DNA from: CAWCGU01 sp963838095
GTDB taxonomy: Bacteria; Actinomycetota; Thermoleophilia; Solirubrobacterales; 70-9
Assembly: GCA_963838095.1 (NCBI GenBank)
Contig: CAWIPO010000008.1
Coordinates: forward strand, 1,162,220-1,226,219
DNA length: 64,000 nucleotides
Direction of reading: 5' to 3'
The notes below the pieces were generated by a model, which was not told the DNA's origin, ran no database searches, and worked only from the letters and a program-made list of their open reading frames with translations. Positions 34,460 to 43,525 of this stretch are shown here, in pieces. Within the stretch, counting starts at the first letter, position 1; each line of letters starts with the position of its first letter. The position numbers and the translations under genes were made by a program.

Positions 34460-34709
34460 TGCGGGCTAGCGGCCCGCTTCGTAGGCCGGGCGGCTGTCTC
34501 CGCGTCTCCTCCCCTACGCCCCAGTCGCCATAGGGCTTACGGGTTGCCGGCGCGGTCCACTCACGGCCTAATCTCTAACCGGAGACTACGCCTCAGACCC
34601 CCGAAGGTCAATAGAAGACCAAGCCGCTCCCGGACGCGGAAGCAGCCGCGCAAGCATTTCTGATTGTCGGTGCGCGGCTGCTGGAGCAGAGGAAGCGGCG
34701 TTTTGTTAG
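34460..34709. other. Unassigned structured intergenic region (candidate small RNA)
   Basis: 250 bases with no supportable protein gene. It contains a perfect 10-bp stem GCAGCCGCGC/GCGCGGCTGC (34642-34651 and 34672-34681), enclosed by GCCGCT/AGCGGC (34623-34628 and 34694-34699) with GTTTTGTT following on the plus strand, and GCGGG/CCCGC stems near 34460-34480. The minus-strand terminator above closes its other end. It could be a non-coding RNA on either strand. I could not match it to RNase P, SRP, tmRNA, 6S or a riboswitch class. Confidence 0.4.
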
Positions 34710-35165
34710 TCAGTGCAGCAGGAGGTGCGGGTACTGGGTCTCGATCAGTTCGGTGTAGGGCTTGACGAGCAGCCGGGCGAGCGGAAGGAAGAGCAGCGCC
34801 GCGCGCGACTCGCCGCTGTATCTGATTCGGCCGCGCGCGATCGCCACCGGCAGGCTCTCGCGCCCCTGCAGATACGCGTTCGCGACGCCGGACGACATCA
34901 CGAACGTCAGTTTCGGCGGCCAGGGTGGGCGCTTGGCGAAGCTCCAGCGAAGGCAATGGTCGGGATCGTCGAGCTGTGACGCGACGTTGACCGCGAGCAC
35001 GTGGTCCGTGAGCTCGAACCGGGCGCGGGTGTGGGCGGTGCGAAACAGCGGCCCCAGGCGCTCGTCGGCGTCGACGCTCTCGAACACGAGGTCGAGCACT
35101 TCACGCAGCTCCTCGGCGGAGCGGAACGCGATCTCCTCGGCTGCTCGAACAGCCGTCGCAGGCAT
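34710..35165 (-). CDS. SCP2-like sterol/lipid-binding domain protein
   Basis: 151 residues that fit the SCP-2-like fold: a long first helix (AEELREVLDLVFESVDADER), strands around ARFELTDHVLAVNVAS and LRWSFAKR, VMSSGVANAYLQGRESLPVA, then a C-terminal hydrophobic helix (AALLFLPLARLLVKPYTELI). Such proteins bind or transfer lipids. It sits 13 bases downstream of the acyltransferase gene on the same strand, which supports a lipid role. Family call is moderate. Confidence 0.6.
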   Translation of the reverse strand: MPATAVRAAEEIAFRSAEELREVLDLVFESVDADERLGPLFRTAHTRARFELTDHVLAVNVASQLDDPDHCLRWSFAKRPPWPPKLTFVMSSGVANAYLQGRESLPVAIARGRIRYSGESRAALLFLPLARLLVKPYTELIETQYPHLLLH

Positions 35166-35178
35166 GTAACGGACGCTA

Positions 35179-36150
<972 letters not shown>

Positions 36151-36169
36151 CAGTGGATCGCGCCCCGGC

Positions 36170-37189
36170 TCACTGCACCGGCTTTGCGAGCCGGCCCAGC
36201 AGCGAGCCGGCGGTCGGAATCGGGGCAACGCTTCGCCCCTTGGTCTTCTGGGCGAAGTCACGAACCGCTCCGGCCGCGTCGAAGCGGGGTTCGAAGCCGA
36301 CCTCCTCCCGCAGCTTGCGGTTGTCGAGCCCGCGCCCGTAGCGCAGCAGCCGCAGCCCGTCGTTGTAGACCTCACCGGCGCCGATTCTCTTTCCCATTCG
36401 AGCCAGCACCGCTTTGTCGAAGGGAGGCGGGATCGGGAGCGCCGGCCGGCCGCAGAGCCTCAGAGTTCGGCTGAGCGAGATCGCCCCCGACGGAGCGACG
36501 TTGACCGGCCCCGAGACCGGATTGCGCACCGCGGCCAGCAGCGCGGCCGTTGCATCGGAGGAGTGGATCAGCTGCAAGCGGGGGTCGAAACCGAGCTGCA
36601 CCGGAACGACGGGCAACGAGAAGTAGCGCGCCAGCGGGGTACGCAGCTCGGGCCCCAGCTCGGGCTGATAGCGCAGCATGCAGCAGACCACCTGCGAGTG
36701 GCGGCGGGCGAAGTTCTGAAAGTAGTTCTCGAGCTCGCCGATGTCGCGCTGGAAGCGGGTCCGGAGCGGCAATGTGCGCGCCATCTCCTCGCTGAACAGC
36801 AGCGGCGCCGGTCCCTCGCAGCCGTAGATCGCCGCGGAGCCGCGAACCACCAGTCGCTCGAGGGTCTCGGTGCGCTCGCAGGCGGCAAGCAGCTGCAGCG
36901 AGCCGATCACGTTGATGTCGTGCAGCGCGCGAGCCGGCTTCCCAGGCGCGGGGTACCAGAGGATGCCGCAGTGGACGATCGTGTCGGCGCCGGTACCGGG
37001 AAGCAGCCGCGCGAGCAGCGGGCTTCGCAGATCCGCCTCGATGAACTCGGTGCGCTCCAACTGCACGGCGGGGGGTTGGATGTCGATTCCGGCCAGATAC
37101 TCGATCGAGGGGTCGCGCTCGAGCGCTCGCGCCAGCTCCGTACCCCAATGGTCGGAGATCCCGGTGATCACCACGCGGCGCGGCGCCAA
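36170..37189 (-). CDS. NAD-dependent epimerase/dehydratase-like (extended SDR) protein, atypical motifs
   Basis: 339 residues with a Rossmann N-terminus (RRVVITGISDHWGTELARAL), DIQPP after strand 2, DIVHCGILWYP-like strand 4, and INVIGSLQLLAA typical of extended SDRs. The glycine motif is TGISDHWG rather than TGxxGxxG, and the expected YxxxK catalytic pair appears as FQRDI, so catalysis may be lost or altered. It starts with TTG. It is the first gene of a compact minus-strand group with the acyltransferase and SCP2-like genes, perhaps lipid head-group or cofactor sensing. Confidence 0.7.
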   Translation of the reverse strand: MAPRRVVITGISDHWGTELARALERDPSIEYLAGIDIQPPAVQLERTEFIEADLRSPLLARLLPGTGADTIVHCGILWYPAPGKPARALHDINVIGSLQLLAACERTETLERLVVRGSAAIYGCEGPAPLLFSEEMARTLPLRTRFQRDIGELENYFQNFARRHSQVVCCMLRYQPELGPELRTPLARYFSLPVVPVQLGFDPRLQLIHSSDATAALLAAVRNPVSGPVNVAPSGAISLSRTLRLCGRPALPIPPPFDKAVLARMGKRIGAGEVYNDGLRLLRYGRGLDNRKLREEVGFEPRFDAAGAVRDFAQKTKGRSVAPIPTAGSLLGRLAKPVQ

Positions 37190-37191
37190 GG

Positions 37192-37563
37192 CTAACCCTC
37201 CACCTCAGGCTTAGAGTCGCCTTCGAGCTGGGCGATCCGCCGCTCGAGCGCTTCGACGCGCTCCGAGAGCTTCTGAAAGTCCGGCTCGGTTGCCGGCCGC
37301 ATCGTGTCGACGCGGCGCGACATCGCATCTCGAGCCTCGCGCCCGCGCTGCGCCAGCCTGTGGCCGGTGTCCTGTCCCAGCCGAGCCACCTCGTCGAGCA
37401 GGTCTCCGGCGCGCTCGCGCAAATCGGTAGCCGGCGGCGTCACGTCCCCGACCAGCGCCTCCGCACGCTCGCGCGTGCTGGCCGTTGCTTCCAGGGTGCG
37501 CTCGATCGCCGTGCGCAGGCTCTCTGGAAGGCCTCCTCTCTCGCCCGTGGGCTGGTCGCTCAC
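37192..37563 (-). CDS. Small helical/coiled-coil protein
   Basis: 123 residues from GTG 37563 (SDQPTGERGGLPESLRTAIE). Nearly all predicted helix, with heptad-like stretches (LRERAGDLLDEVARLGQDTG) and a C-terminal LSERVEALERRIAQLEGD coiled coil. It resembles phasin-like or poly-hydroxyalkanoate-associated small proteins only in general character. A sister protein with a similar coiled coil is at 38363-38818 (LERRLRSISERVEAMEDRV). The stop is 2 bases from the SDR start. Confidence 0.6.
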   Translation of the reverse strand: MSDQPTGERGGLPESLRTAIERTLEATASTRERAEALVGDVTPPATDLRERAGDLLDEVARLGQDTGHRLAQRGREARDAMSRRVDTMRPATEPDFQKLSERVEALERRIAQLEGDSKPEVEG

Positions 37564-37601
37564 CGCACCGAACAGCTTACGAGCCCTGCCATGCTTGCGG
37601 C

Positions 37602-38288
37602 GTGCCCACGTACCTCCGCCCCACCGCCGCCGTGGCCAGCGTGGCGCTGCTTCCGGGAGACCCGGGTCGCGCCCTCGCGCTTGCGCAGGCGCTGCTCGAG
37701 CAGCCGCTGATGAGCAATCACAGCCGCGGACTCTGGGGGTACACCGGGCGCACGGAATCGGGGCTGGAGCTGACGATCCAGTCGACCGGGATCGGCGGGC
37801 CGAGCGCTGCGGCGGTGTTGCGGGAGCTGGCAGAGCTCGGCGTGCGCGCCGCGGTCCGAGTCGGGACATGCCGGGCGATCGATCCAGGGCTTGAGCTGGG
37901 CGAGGTGCTGGTCGTCGAGCGCGCGCTGGCGCTCGATGGGACCAGCCGTGCGCTGGGGTCGAACGGCAAGCAAGTAGGGCAGCCCGAGATCGCGCAGGCG
38001 CTGCGCGAGGGGGCGGGTTCGTTCATGGCGGGGACCGTTGCGAGCGTGGATGTGCTGCCTGAGGACCCCGATCCAGCGCTCAACGGCGTGGCGGCGGTGG
38101 ACCTTGCGACGGCGCCGCTGTTCGTGCTCGGGGGGCAGCTCGGGGTTGGGGTCGGGGCGGTGCTGCTAGTCACGGAAACTGCGGACGGGGAAGCTGCCAC
38201 GGACGAGCATGTAGAGAGTGGGAGCATCAGCGCGGGCCAAGCGGCAGCGGCGGCGTTGGCGTCTCAACAGAATCTCTCTGGGTTGTAG
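37602..38288 (+). CDS. Nucleoside phosphorylase (PNP/UDP family)-like protein
   Basis: 228 residues. The family's first strand motif LLPGDPGRAL is near residue 16, ESGLELTIQSTGIGGPSAAA (~50) matches the phosphate/nucleoside region, VRVGTCRAIDPGLELGEVLVV (in two strands, ~82-103) is the characteristic GTC.A, and DLATAPLFVLGGQLGVGV replaces the usual DMExAAL. It would split nucleosides with phosphate. The loss of the acidic DMExA Glu makes substrate range uncertain. GTG start; it ends in a strong hairpin. Confidence 0.75.
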   Translation: MPTYLRPTAAVASVALLPGDPGRALALAQALLEQPLMSNHSRGLWGYTGRTESGLELTIQSTGIGGPSAAAVLRELAELGVRAAVRVGTCRAIDPGLELGEVLVVERALALDGTSRALGSNGKQVGQPEIAQALREGAGSFMAGTVASVDVLPEDPDPALNGVAAVDLATAPLFVLGGQLGVGVGAVLLVTETADGEAATDEHVESGSISAGQAAAAALASQQNLSGL

Positions 38289-38317
38289 GGGCTATAGACC
38301 CCACAATCCAGAGAGAT
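38272..38317 (+). terminator. Long hairpin at the end of the nucleoside phosphorylase gene
   Basis: ATCTCTCTGG (38272-38281) pairs with CCAGAGAGAT (38308-38317), continuing through GTTGT/ACAAT and GGGG/CCCC to a 7-base loop, with one bulged A. The stop codon (38286-38288) lies inside. It probably terminates or insulates the two convergent genes; it has no U-run. Confidence 0.65.
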
Positions 38318-38362
38318 CCGAACTGAGCGCTTCGGGGCTGCCCTCGATGCTGCCGTTCGGGA

Positions 38363-38818
38363 CTAGCGGGCGGGCGACGAGCCTGAGCTGTCCGAACCCT
38401 TGGCCGCGTTCCGCCGCAGCACCGCGATCTCGTCTGCCACGTCGTCGACGCGGTCCTCCATCGCCTCGACCCGCTCGGAGATGGAGCGAAGGCGGCGCTC
38501 GAGGCGCTCGAGGTCCGATGCCGCCGGCAGGTTCAGGGCGCCCATCGCGGAGCGCTGCGCCTGCATCGCCCTCTCACCTGCACCGAGCGCGGTCGACAGC
38601 GCCTGGTTCAGGATCGGGTTGTCGAGCAGGGCGTGGGCCAGGTCGCCGAGGGCGTCCTCGCTCGCACGCGACACGCGGTCCCTGAAGCCGTCGTCCAGTT
38701 CGTCGTCGGCCCCGGGATCGCCTTCGCCGAGCTCGTCCTCAGCCTCCTCGTCAGGCTCGTCCTCGAGCGGGTCGTCCTCGTCCTCGAACGGGTCGTCCCG
38801 GTGCTCGGCATCCGTCAC
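38363..38818 (-). CDS. Acidic, coiled-coil hypothetical protein
   Basis: 151 residues from the GTG at 38818, which has GGGAG 7 bases before it (a TTG at 38860 is the other option). The first 45 residues are almost all Asp/Glu/Pro (DPFEDEDDPLEDEPDEEAED), the middle is amphipathic helix (AHALLDNPILNQALSTAL), then a coiled coil (ERLERRLRSISERVEAMEDR). No family recognised. The 282 bases from here to the next gene (38819-39100) hold no gene or known element I can support. Confidence 0.6.
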   Translation of the reverse strand: MTDAEHRDDPFEDEDDPLEDEPDEEAEDELGEGDPGADDELDDGFRDRVSRASEDALGDLAHALLDNPILNQALSTALGAGERAMQAQRSAMGALNLPAASDLERLERRLRSISERVEAMEDRVDDVADEIAVLRRNAAKGSDSSGSSPAR

Positions 38819-39100
38819 CGGCGGGCTCCCGTCCGGAGGTGGCAAGGCGTCACCAGCCAAGCGTAGACCATGGTCAAGTTAATGCCCGAATGCGCCGATC
38901 AGAGAGGGACAGGGCAGATGTCTCCGCATGGGTCCGCCTGAGCGGGGTATGTTTCGATGGAAAGAGCCGTTCAGGCACTCGGGTTGTACGTTGCAAAGCC
39001 GCCACCGACCAAGTAGCGTTCTCAAAGCCCGTGGACAGGGGGAATTCCGGCGTTCCCAGCCGGTTCCCGAACGGTCACGGGGCAAAGGGCATTCGGGACG

Positions 39101-41587
39101 ATGAGAAACAGACTCCTACTGGTCATTGCGTTGGCCACCCTGGGCGCGACCGTCGGGGCGTCCGTGGTGAACGCGGCCTCGGGCGACGGGGTGATCGGGG
39201 TAGGCGAATCCGGGGTCAGCATCAACCTTCCCGGCGGCACCGACCTGCCCGACGTGGGCGGCGGGGTCTTGCCCGCCTGCTCGAACCTCGCCGACGACGA
39301 CGGCGACGGCGCGGTCGACCTCGGCGACCCGGGCTGCAGCGGTCCGACTGACGGCGACGAGTACAACGCGCCCCCGCCGACGCCAGAGCCCGCACCGGTC
39401 CCTGACCCTGACGCCCCCGGCGGCTCCGGCGGCGGCGGCGGCGGACCGATCACCGGCCAGATCGGCCCCGGCGGATCGGGTCAACCCTCCGAGGGCACGA
39501 TCGACGAGCCCACCTCCGGCGGCGGCACCGGCGGCACGACGGCCCCGGGCGATGAGGGCGGCGACGGCAACGGCAACGGCGGCATCGAGCCGCCCCCGGT
39601 GCGCCAGCCCGACGGCACCCCGACTCGGGCGAACCCCAGCGTGACCATCGCCGACTTCGGCCCGACTCCGATCGGCGTCCCCAACTTCATGATCGACTCG
39701 TTCGAGATCCCGCCGTTCCTGCTCCCGATCTATCAGGCCTGCGGCACCGAGTACGGAATCCCGTGGCAGGTGCTGGCGGCGATCAACAAGGTCGAGACCG
39801 CCTTCGGCACCAACCTCAACGTCTCAACCGCCGGAGCGATGGGCTGGATGCAGTTCATCCCATCCAGCTGGGAGGCCTACGGCGTCGACGCCAACAACGA
39901 CGGCCGCAAGGACCCCTACAACCCGGTCGACGCGATCTGCGCCGCCGCCCGCTACCTGAAGGCCGCCGGCGGCCAGGACGACCTCCGCACGGCGATCTTC
40001 GCCTACAACCACGCCGACTGGTACGTCGACATGATCATGACCGCGGCGAACCAGTACGGCCGGCTCCCCGACGACCTCGTCGGCTCGCTTACCGGGCTGA
40101 CCGAAGGTGCCCACTTCCCGATCGCCGCCCGCTCTCGCTACGCCGATGACATCTCCGAGCGGGCCGCGGCGCGCCGCGCCAGCGGCGGCGGCGGCGTCGG
40201 GAACGTCGCCGACGTCGTCTCCTCCTCCCCCACCCGCCGGGGGATCAACATCTACTCGCGCGACGGTGCTCCGGTGGTGGCGGTCAACGACGGCGTCATC
40301 CAGGAGGTCGGTCGCGACCCGGAGATGGGCCGGTACATCATCCTCGAGGACGTCTACGGCAACACCTTCACCTACGCCGAGCTCGGTCAGATCTCGAAGG
40401 TCTACCCGGTCCCCGAGCAGCGGCCGCTGACGGCCGAGGACTTCGAGCTCTCATCGCCCGACGGCGACGAGGCGCCCGAGCAGTCGGCAACAGGTGGCGG
40501 CGGCGGTGAGGACGCCGAGGAGACACCCGCCCCCGATCCCACCACCGAAGACGGCGTCACCAACACCGAGAACGACCGCGAGCGCATCTACGCGCTCCCG
40601 GAGCGCCCCCGCAACGTCGAGAACGCCAGCCTCAGCGGCCAGCTCGACTCCCTGCTCGGCGAGAACCTGCCCGGTTATGAGACCTTCAAGGCCTACCTCG
40701 GCGGGGTGTTGGAGTTCAACTCCGAGGACATGGACCTGCAGCCGCTCGAAAAGGGCTCCGAGGTCGTCGCCGGCACGGTGCTCGGCCGCGTCGGCCAGAC
40801 CACCGAGCTGGCGCCGCACATCAACTTCGCGATCCGGCCGACGGGGCGCGGCGCGCCGCGGATCGACCCGAAGCCGATCCTCGACGGGTGGAAGCTGCTC
40901 GAGTCGACCGCGATCTATCGGGCCACCGGCCAGAACCCGTTCACGTTCAACGAGGGCGCGACCGTCAGCCAGATCCTGCTGATGTCGAAGACCCAGCTCG
41001 AGCGCCGCGTGCTCGCCGACCCGCGGCTCGAGCTCTACGAGTGCGGCCGCGAGGACGTTCTCACCCACCAGATCGACCGCCGAACGCTGGCGGTGATGGA
41101 GTACCTCGCCGAGTCCGGCTTCCGGCTCACGGTCACCTCGCTGAAGTGCGGCCACAGCTACTACACGAGCGCGGGCGGAGTCAGCGCCCACTCGTCCGGG
41201 AACGCGGTCGACATCGCGGCGGTGAACGGGATCCCGATCCTCGGCCACCAGGGCTCGGGCTCGATCACCGAGGCTGTGATCTCGCAACTGCTGCGCCTGC
41301 AGGGCACGATGGCCCCCGCACAGGTGATCTCGCTGATGAACATGGGCGGACCCTCGTTCGCGCTCTCCGATCACCACGACCACATCCACGTCGGGTACAC
41401 GCCCGGTGCGACACCGTCGGAGGAGACCGAGCAGTTCGTGCAGCTGCTGAAGCCTGACCAGTGGCTGCGACTTGTCGAGCGGCTGACCGAGATCGACAAC
41501 CCCGAGGTCCCGACCGAGCCGTCCGATGCCTCGCTGCCGGCCGGCGACGGCCGCAGGGGCGGCAGCGAAGCCCACGTCGGCGATTAG
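39101..41587 (+). CDS. Secreted three-domain cell-wall hydrolase: lytic transglycosylase + M23-like + VanY/M15-like
   Basis: 828 residues. Signal peptide at 1-25; a Cys-bracketed calcium-type motif ACSNLADDDGDGAVDLGDPG near 60; a Gly/Pro-rich linker to ~190. The SLT transglycosylase domain follows (PWQVLAAINKVETAFGTN, catalytic Glu; AGAMGWMQFIPSSW). An M23-like domain at ~375-590 (GINIYSRDGAPVVAVNDGVI) carries a long insertion, and its final HxH is reduced to HINF, so it is probably inactive. A C-terminal D,D-carboxypeptidase-like domain has SAHSSGNAVDIA and DHHDHIHVGY metal ligands. It should cut glycan and peptide bonds of peptidoglycan outside the cell. Confidence 0.85.
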   Translation: MRNRLLLVIALATLGATVGASVVNAASGDGVIGVGESGVSINLPGGTDLPDVGGGVLPACSNLADDDGDGAVDLGDPGCSGPTDGDEYNAPPPTPEPAPVPDPDAPGGSGGGGGGPITGQIGPGGSGQPSEGTIDEPTSGGGTGGTTAPGDEGGDGNGNGGIEPPPVRQPDGTPTRANPSVTIADFGPTPIGVPNFMIDSFEIPPFLLPIYQACGTEYGIPWQVLAAINKVETAFGTNLNVSTAGAMGWMQFIPSSWEAYGVDANNDGRKDPYNPVDAICAAARYLKAAGGQDDLRTAIFAYNHADWYVDMIMTAANQYGRLPDDLVGSLTGLTEGAHFPIAARSRYADDISERAAARRASGGGGVGNVADVVSSSPTRRGINIYSRDGAPVVAVNDGVIQEVGRDPEMGRYIILEDVYGNTFTYAELGQISKVYPVPEQRPLTAEDFELSSPDGDEAPEQSATGGGGGEDAEETPAPDPTTEDGVTNTENDRERIYALPERPRNVENASLSGQLDSLLGENLPGYETFKAYLGGVLEFNSEDMDLQPLEKGSEVVAGTVLGRVGQTTELAPHINFAIRPTGRGAPRIDPKPILDGWKLLESTAIYRATGQNPFTFNEGATVSQILLMSKTQLERRVLADPRLELYECGREDVLTHQIDRRTLAVMEYLAESGFRLTVTSLKCGHSYYTSAGGVSAHSSGNAVDIAAVNGIPILGHQGSGSITEAVISQLLRLQGTMAPAQVISLMNMGGPSFALSDHHDHIHVGYTPGATPSEETEQFVQLLKPDQWLRLVERLTEIDNPEVPTEPSDASLPAGDGRRGGSEAHVGD

Positions 41588-41620
41588 CCGCTCAGCAGTC
41601 CTTCTGATCGTCCCTAGCGC

Positions 41621-42508
41621 GTGCCGGTGATGGCGAGCGCCGACCAGGTGTTTCCCTTCCTTCAGCTCGAGCTGCCCGGCGAGCTCGGCCTCGACGAGGG
41701 CCGCTATCTGGTCCGCGAGCAAGCCGACGGTGAGGCGGAGGCGGTGCTCGTCGTCACGACCGTCGGCGCGCCGCCCAAGCGGACGCGCTGGTCCTACCGG
41801 CGCGAGCGGCCAACCGACGCCGGCGAAGGCGGGGCCGAGCCGATGACGGCGACGCGGCTGACCGTGGTGCAGTCCAGGCGGCGGATGGAGCCCGACGAGG
41901 CGAAGGCGTGGCTGGGGGAAATGAAGAAGGAGCGCGAGGCCCGGGACGACTTCATCGCCGAGGGCGTCACCATTCTCAATCGCGCCATCCATGCCCAGCG
42001 AGCGGCGTCGATGGATCCCTACCTCCAGGACGTCGCACCGGAGAAGGCGAACGTCGTCCGGGTCGGCTACGGGCGCGGCGACGAGGTCGCCGACGGCAAC
42101 TGGAGCGAGGCGGTACGGATTCCGAGCACGCCGACAACCCGCCGCCGCAGGCGCGTCGACTCATTGAGGCCGCAGGAGCGCTTCGCATCTGTGCTCGGCG
42201 CCCGCGAGCAGGTGGAACCTTTCGAGACGCTGTTGCTGCGGGCGCGGCTTGACCTGGACGAGGGACGGGCGCGAGAGGCGGCGCTGCAGCTTCGCGGGGG
42301 GTTGGACGCGCTGCTGTCGGAGATCCCGGAGGGAGTGGGCGGTGACGAGCTGAAGGACCTCGAGGCGCTGGATGATCTGCGGGAGGATGTGACCGCAGCC
42401 GCCGAGGAAGCCGCGACGGGGCAGTTGAGCGAAGCGTCTACTGCGCAGGTAGCGGAGGCGCTTCGGATCTCCGAGCGCTTGCTGCGGCGGCGCCGGATTC
42501 TGGGCTGA
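41621..42508 (+). CDS. Conserved-looking hypothetical protein
   Basis: 295 residues; a second start (ATG 41630, ASADQVFPFLQLELPGELGL) may be the true one. The N-terminal 60 residues predict strands (RYLVREQADGEAEAVLVVTT), followed by a charged helical region (PDEAKAWLGEMKKEREARDD) and a C-terminal helical bundle (ALQLRGGLDALLSEIPEGVG). No motif or family is recognised. It starts 33 bases after the wall-hydrolase stop and shares its strand, so a wall- or division-related role is possible. Confidence 0.6.
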   Translation: MPVMASADQVFPFLQLELPGELGLDEGRYLVREQADGEAEAVLVVTTVGAPPKRTRWSYRRERPTDAGEGGAEPMTATRLTVVQSRRRMEPDEAKAWLGEMKKEREARDDFIAEGVTILNRAIHAQRAASMDPYLQDVAPEKANVVRVGYGRGDEVADGNWSEAVRIPSTPTTRRRRRVDSLRPQERFASVLGAREQVEPFETLLLRARLDLDEGRAREAALQLRGGLDALLSEIPEGVGGDELKDLEALDDLREDVTAAAEEAATGQLSEASTAQVAEALRISERLLRRRRILG

Positions 42509-42517
42509 GGGCCGAGG

Positions 42518-42558
42518 ATTGGCGCGTAACTCTCGCATAGCGAGACAAGAGCGCCAAT
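42518..42558 (+). terminator. Nested hairpin after the 41.6-42.5 kb gene
   Basis: Outer ATTGGCGC/GCGCCAAT (42518-42525, 42551-42558) encloses TCTCGC-ATA-GCGAGA (42531-42545). TTTACGGG follows. The inner core is the same 13-mer as in the hairpin at 28748-28760 on the other strand. Confidence 0.6.
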
Positions 42559-42639
42559 TTACGGGACTGACAATCGCAACCATTTGAGCGTTACTGGTTT
42601 GAGAGATAGGCCATTGCAACCCCAGGAGGTCGAATCAAC

Positions 42640-43455
42640 ATGCGGCGTTTGATCGCAATCGCAGTTGCAGCCGGCGCGGCGGCGCTGATCGCGCTCCCAG
42701 CGCTGTCACCGGCCGCTTCGAGCCTGACCGTGACCAAGACCGACAGTGCCGACCCGGTCGTGGTCGACGCCGAGTTCACCTACACGATCGCGATCGGCAA
42801 CGGCGGCACGGACCAGGCAACCGGGGTCGTGGTCACCGATGTGCTCCCCAACCACCTCGACTTCGTTTCGGCCACCTCCACGCAGGGAACCGCATGCAAG
42901 CGCACCGGCAAGACCGTCACCTGCGAGCTCGGGAACATCGCTCCCGGGGGGAGCGCCAGCGTTCAGATCAAGGTCACGCCCAAGCAGGACGGTCAGCTCA
43001 CCAACACCGTCACCGCCACCAGTACCGAGCCCTACGCCGAGACAAAGACCGACTCTGAGACCACCACGGTGACGACGGGCCCGCCCCCGCCGAGTTGCGC
43101 CGGCGACCCGGCGACGATTGTCGGCACAAGCGGTGCCGACAACCTGGTCGGCACCGACCAGCGCGACGTGATCGTTGGCCTGGCCGGAAACGACACGATC
43201 TCGAGCGTCGGCAACAGGGACGTCGTCTGCGGTTCGGCCGGCGACGACCTCGCCCGCGGCGGCCCCGGCAATGACGTGGTCAAGGGAGGCCAGGGCAACG
43301 ACACAGTCCGTGGCGGCGCGGGCGACGACTCCCTCGGCGGCGGCGGCGGCAACGACCGCCTCGGCGGCGGCGCCGGGGACGACAGCCTCAACGGGGGCAC
43401 CGGAGCGGACGTCTGCCGCGGCGGAGCGGGGACCGACACCCAGCGGAGCTGCTGA
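42640..43455 (+). CDS. Secreted DUF11-repeat protein with RTX calcium-binding repeats
   Basis: 271 residues. Signal peptide to ~26 (RLIAIAVAAGAAALIALPAL). Residues ~28-135 are one DUF11 repeat (VTKTDSADPVVVDAEFTYTI...VVVTDVLPNHLDFVSA, given in two parts). Residues ~150-265 carry RTX/hemolysin-type nonapeptides such as GGPGNDVVKGGQGNDTV and GGAGDDSLNGGTGADV, which fold into a calcium-loaded beta-roll, and it ends in RSC. No protease or lipase domain is attached, and no type I exporter is nearby. It is likely a surface or matrix protein. Confidence 0.85.
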   Translation: MRRLIAIAVAAGAAALIALPALSPAASSLTVTKTDSADPVVVDAEFTYTIAIGNGGTDQATGVVVTDVLPNHLDFVSATSTQGTACKRTGKTVTCELGNIAPGGSASVQIKVTPKQDGQLTNTVTATSTEPYAETKTDSETTTVTTGPPPPSCAGDPATIVGTSGADNLVGTDQRDVIVGLAGNDTISSVGNRDVVCGSAGDDLARGGPGNDVVKGGQGNDTVRGGAGDDSLGGGGGNDRLGGGAGDDSLNGGTGADVCRGGAGTDTQRSC

Positions 43456-43462
43456 TCGACCG

Positions 43463-43502
43463 ATGGCGCGAAAGGGTGCGAATAGCGCCACTTTCGCGCC
43501 AT
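43463..43502. terminator. 12-bp perfect stem between convergent genes
   Basis: ATGGCGCGAAAG (43463-43474) pairs with CTTTCGCGCCAT (43491-43502), loop 16 bases. It lies between the stops of the RTX protein and the sirtuin gene and probably serves both strands. Confidence 0.65.
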
Positions 43503-43525
43503 TCGGCTTGCTGCGCTGATGTGAG

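Noticed and set aside
34500..34600. T-box or second c-di-AMP riboswitch on the minus strand
   Set aside because: GTGGACCGCG lacks the N of TGGNACCGCG, and GCTAGCCCGCAGGCG matches only part of the ydaO 3' element; the other conserved blocks are absent, unlike the clear case at 61930-62080.
40451..41992. Open frame of 513 codons on the minus strand over the wall-hydrolase gene
   Set aside because: Antisense shadow of the SLT/M23/carboxypeptidase gene; low-complexity Arg/His/Val composition and no recognisable motif.
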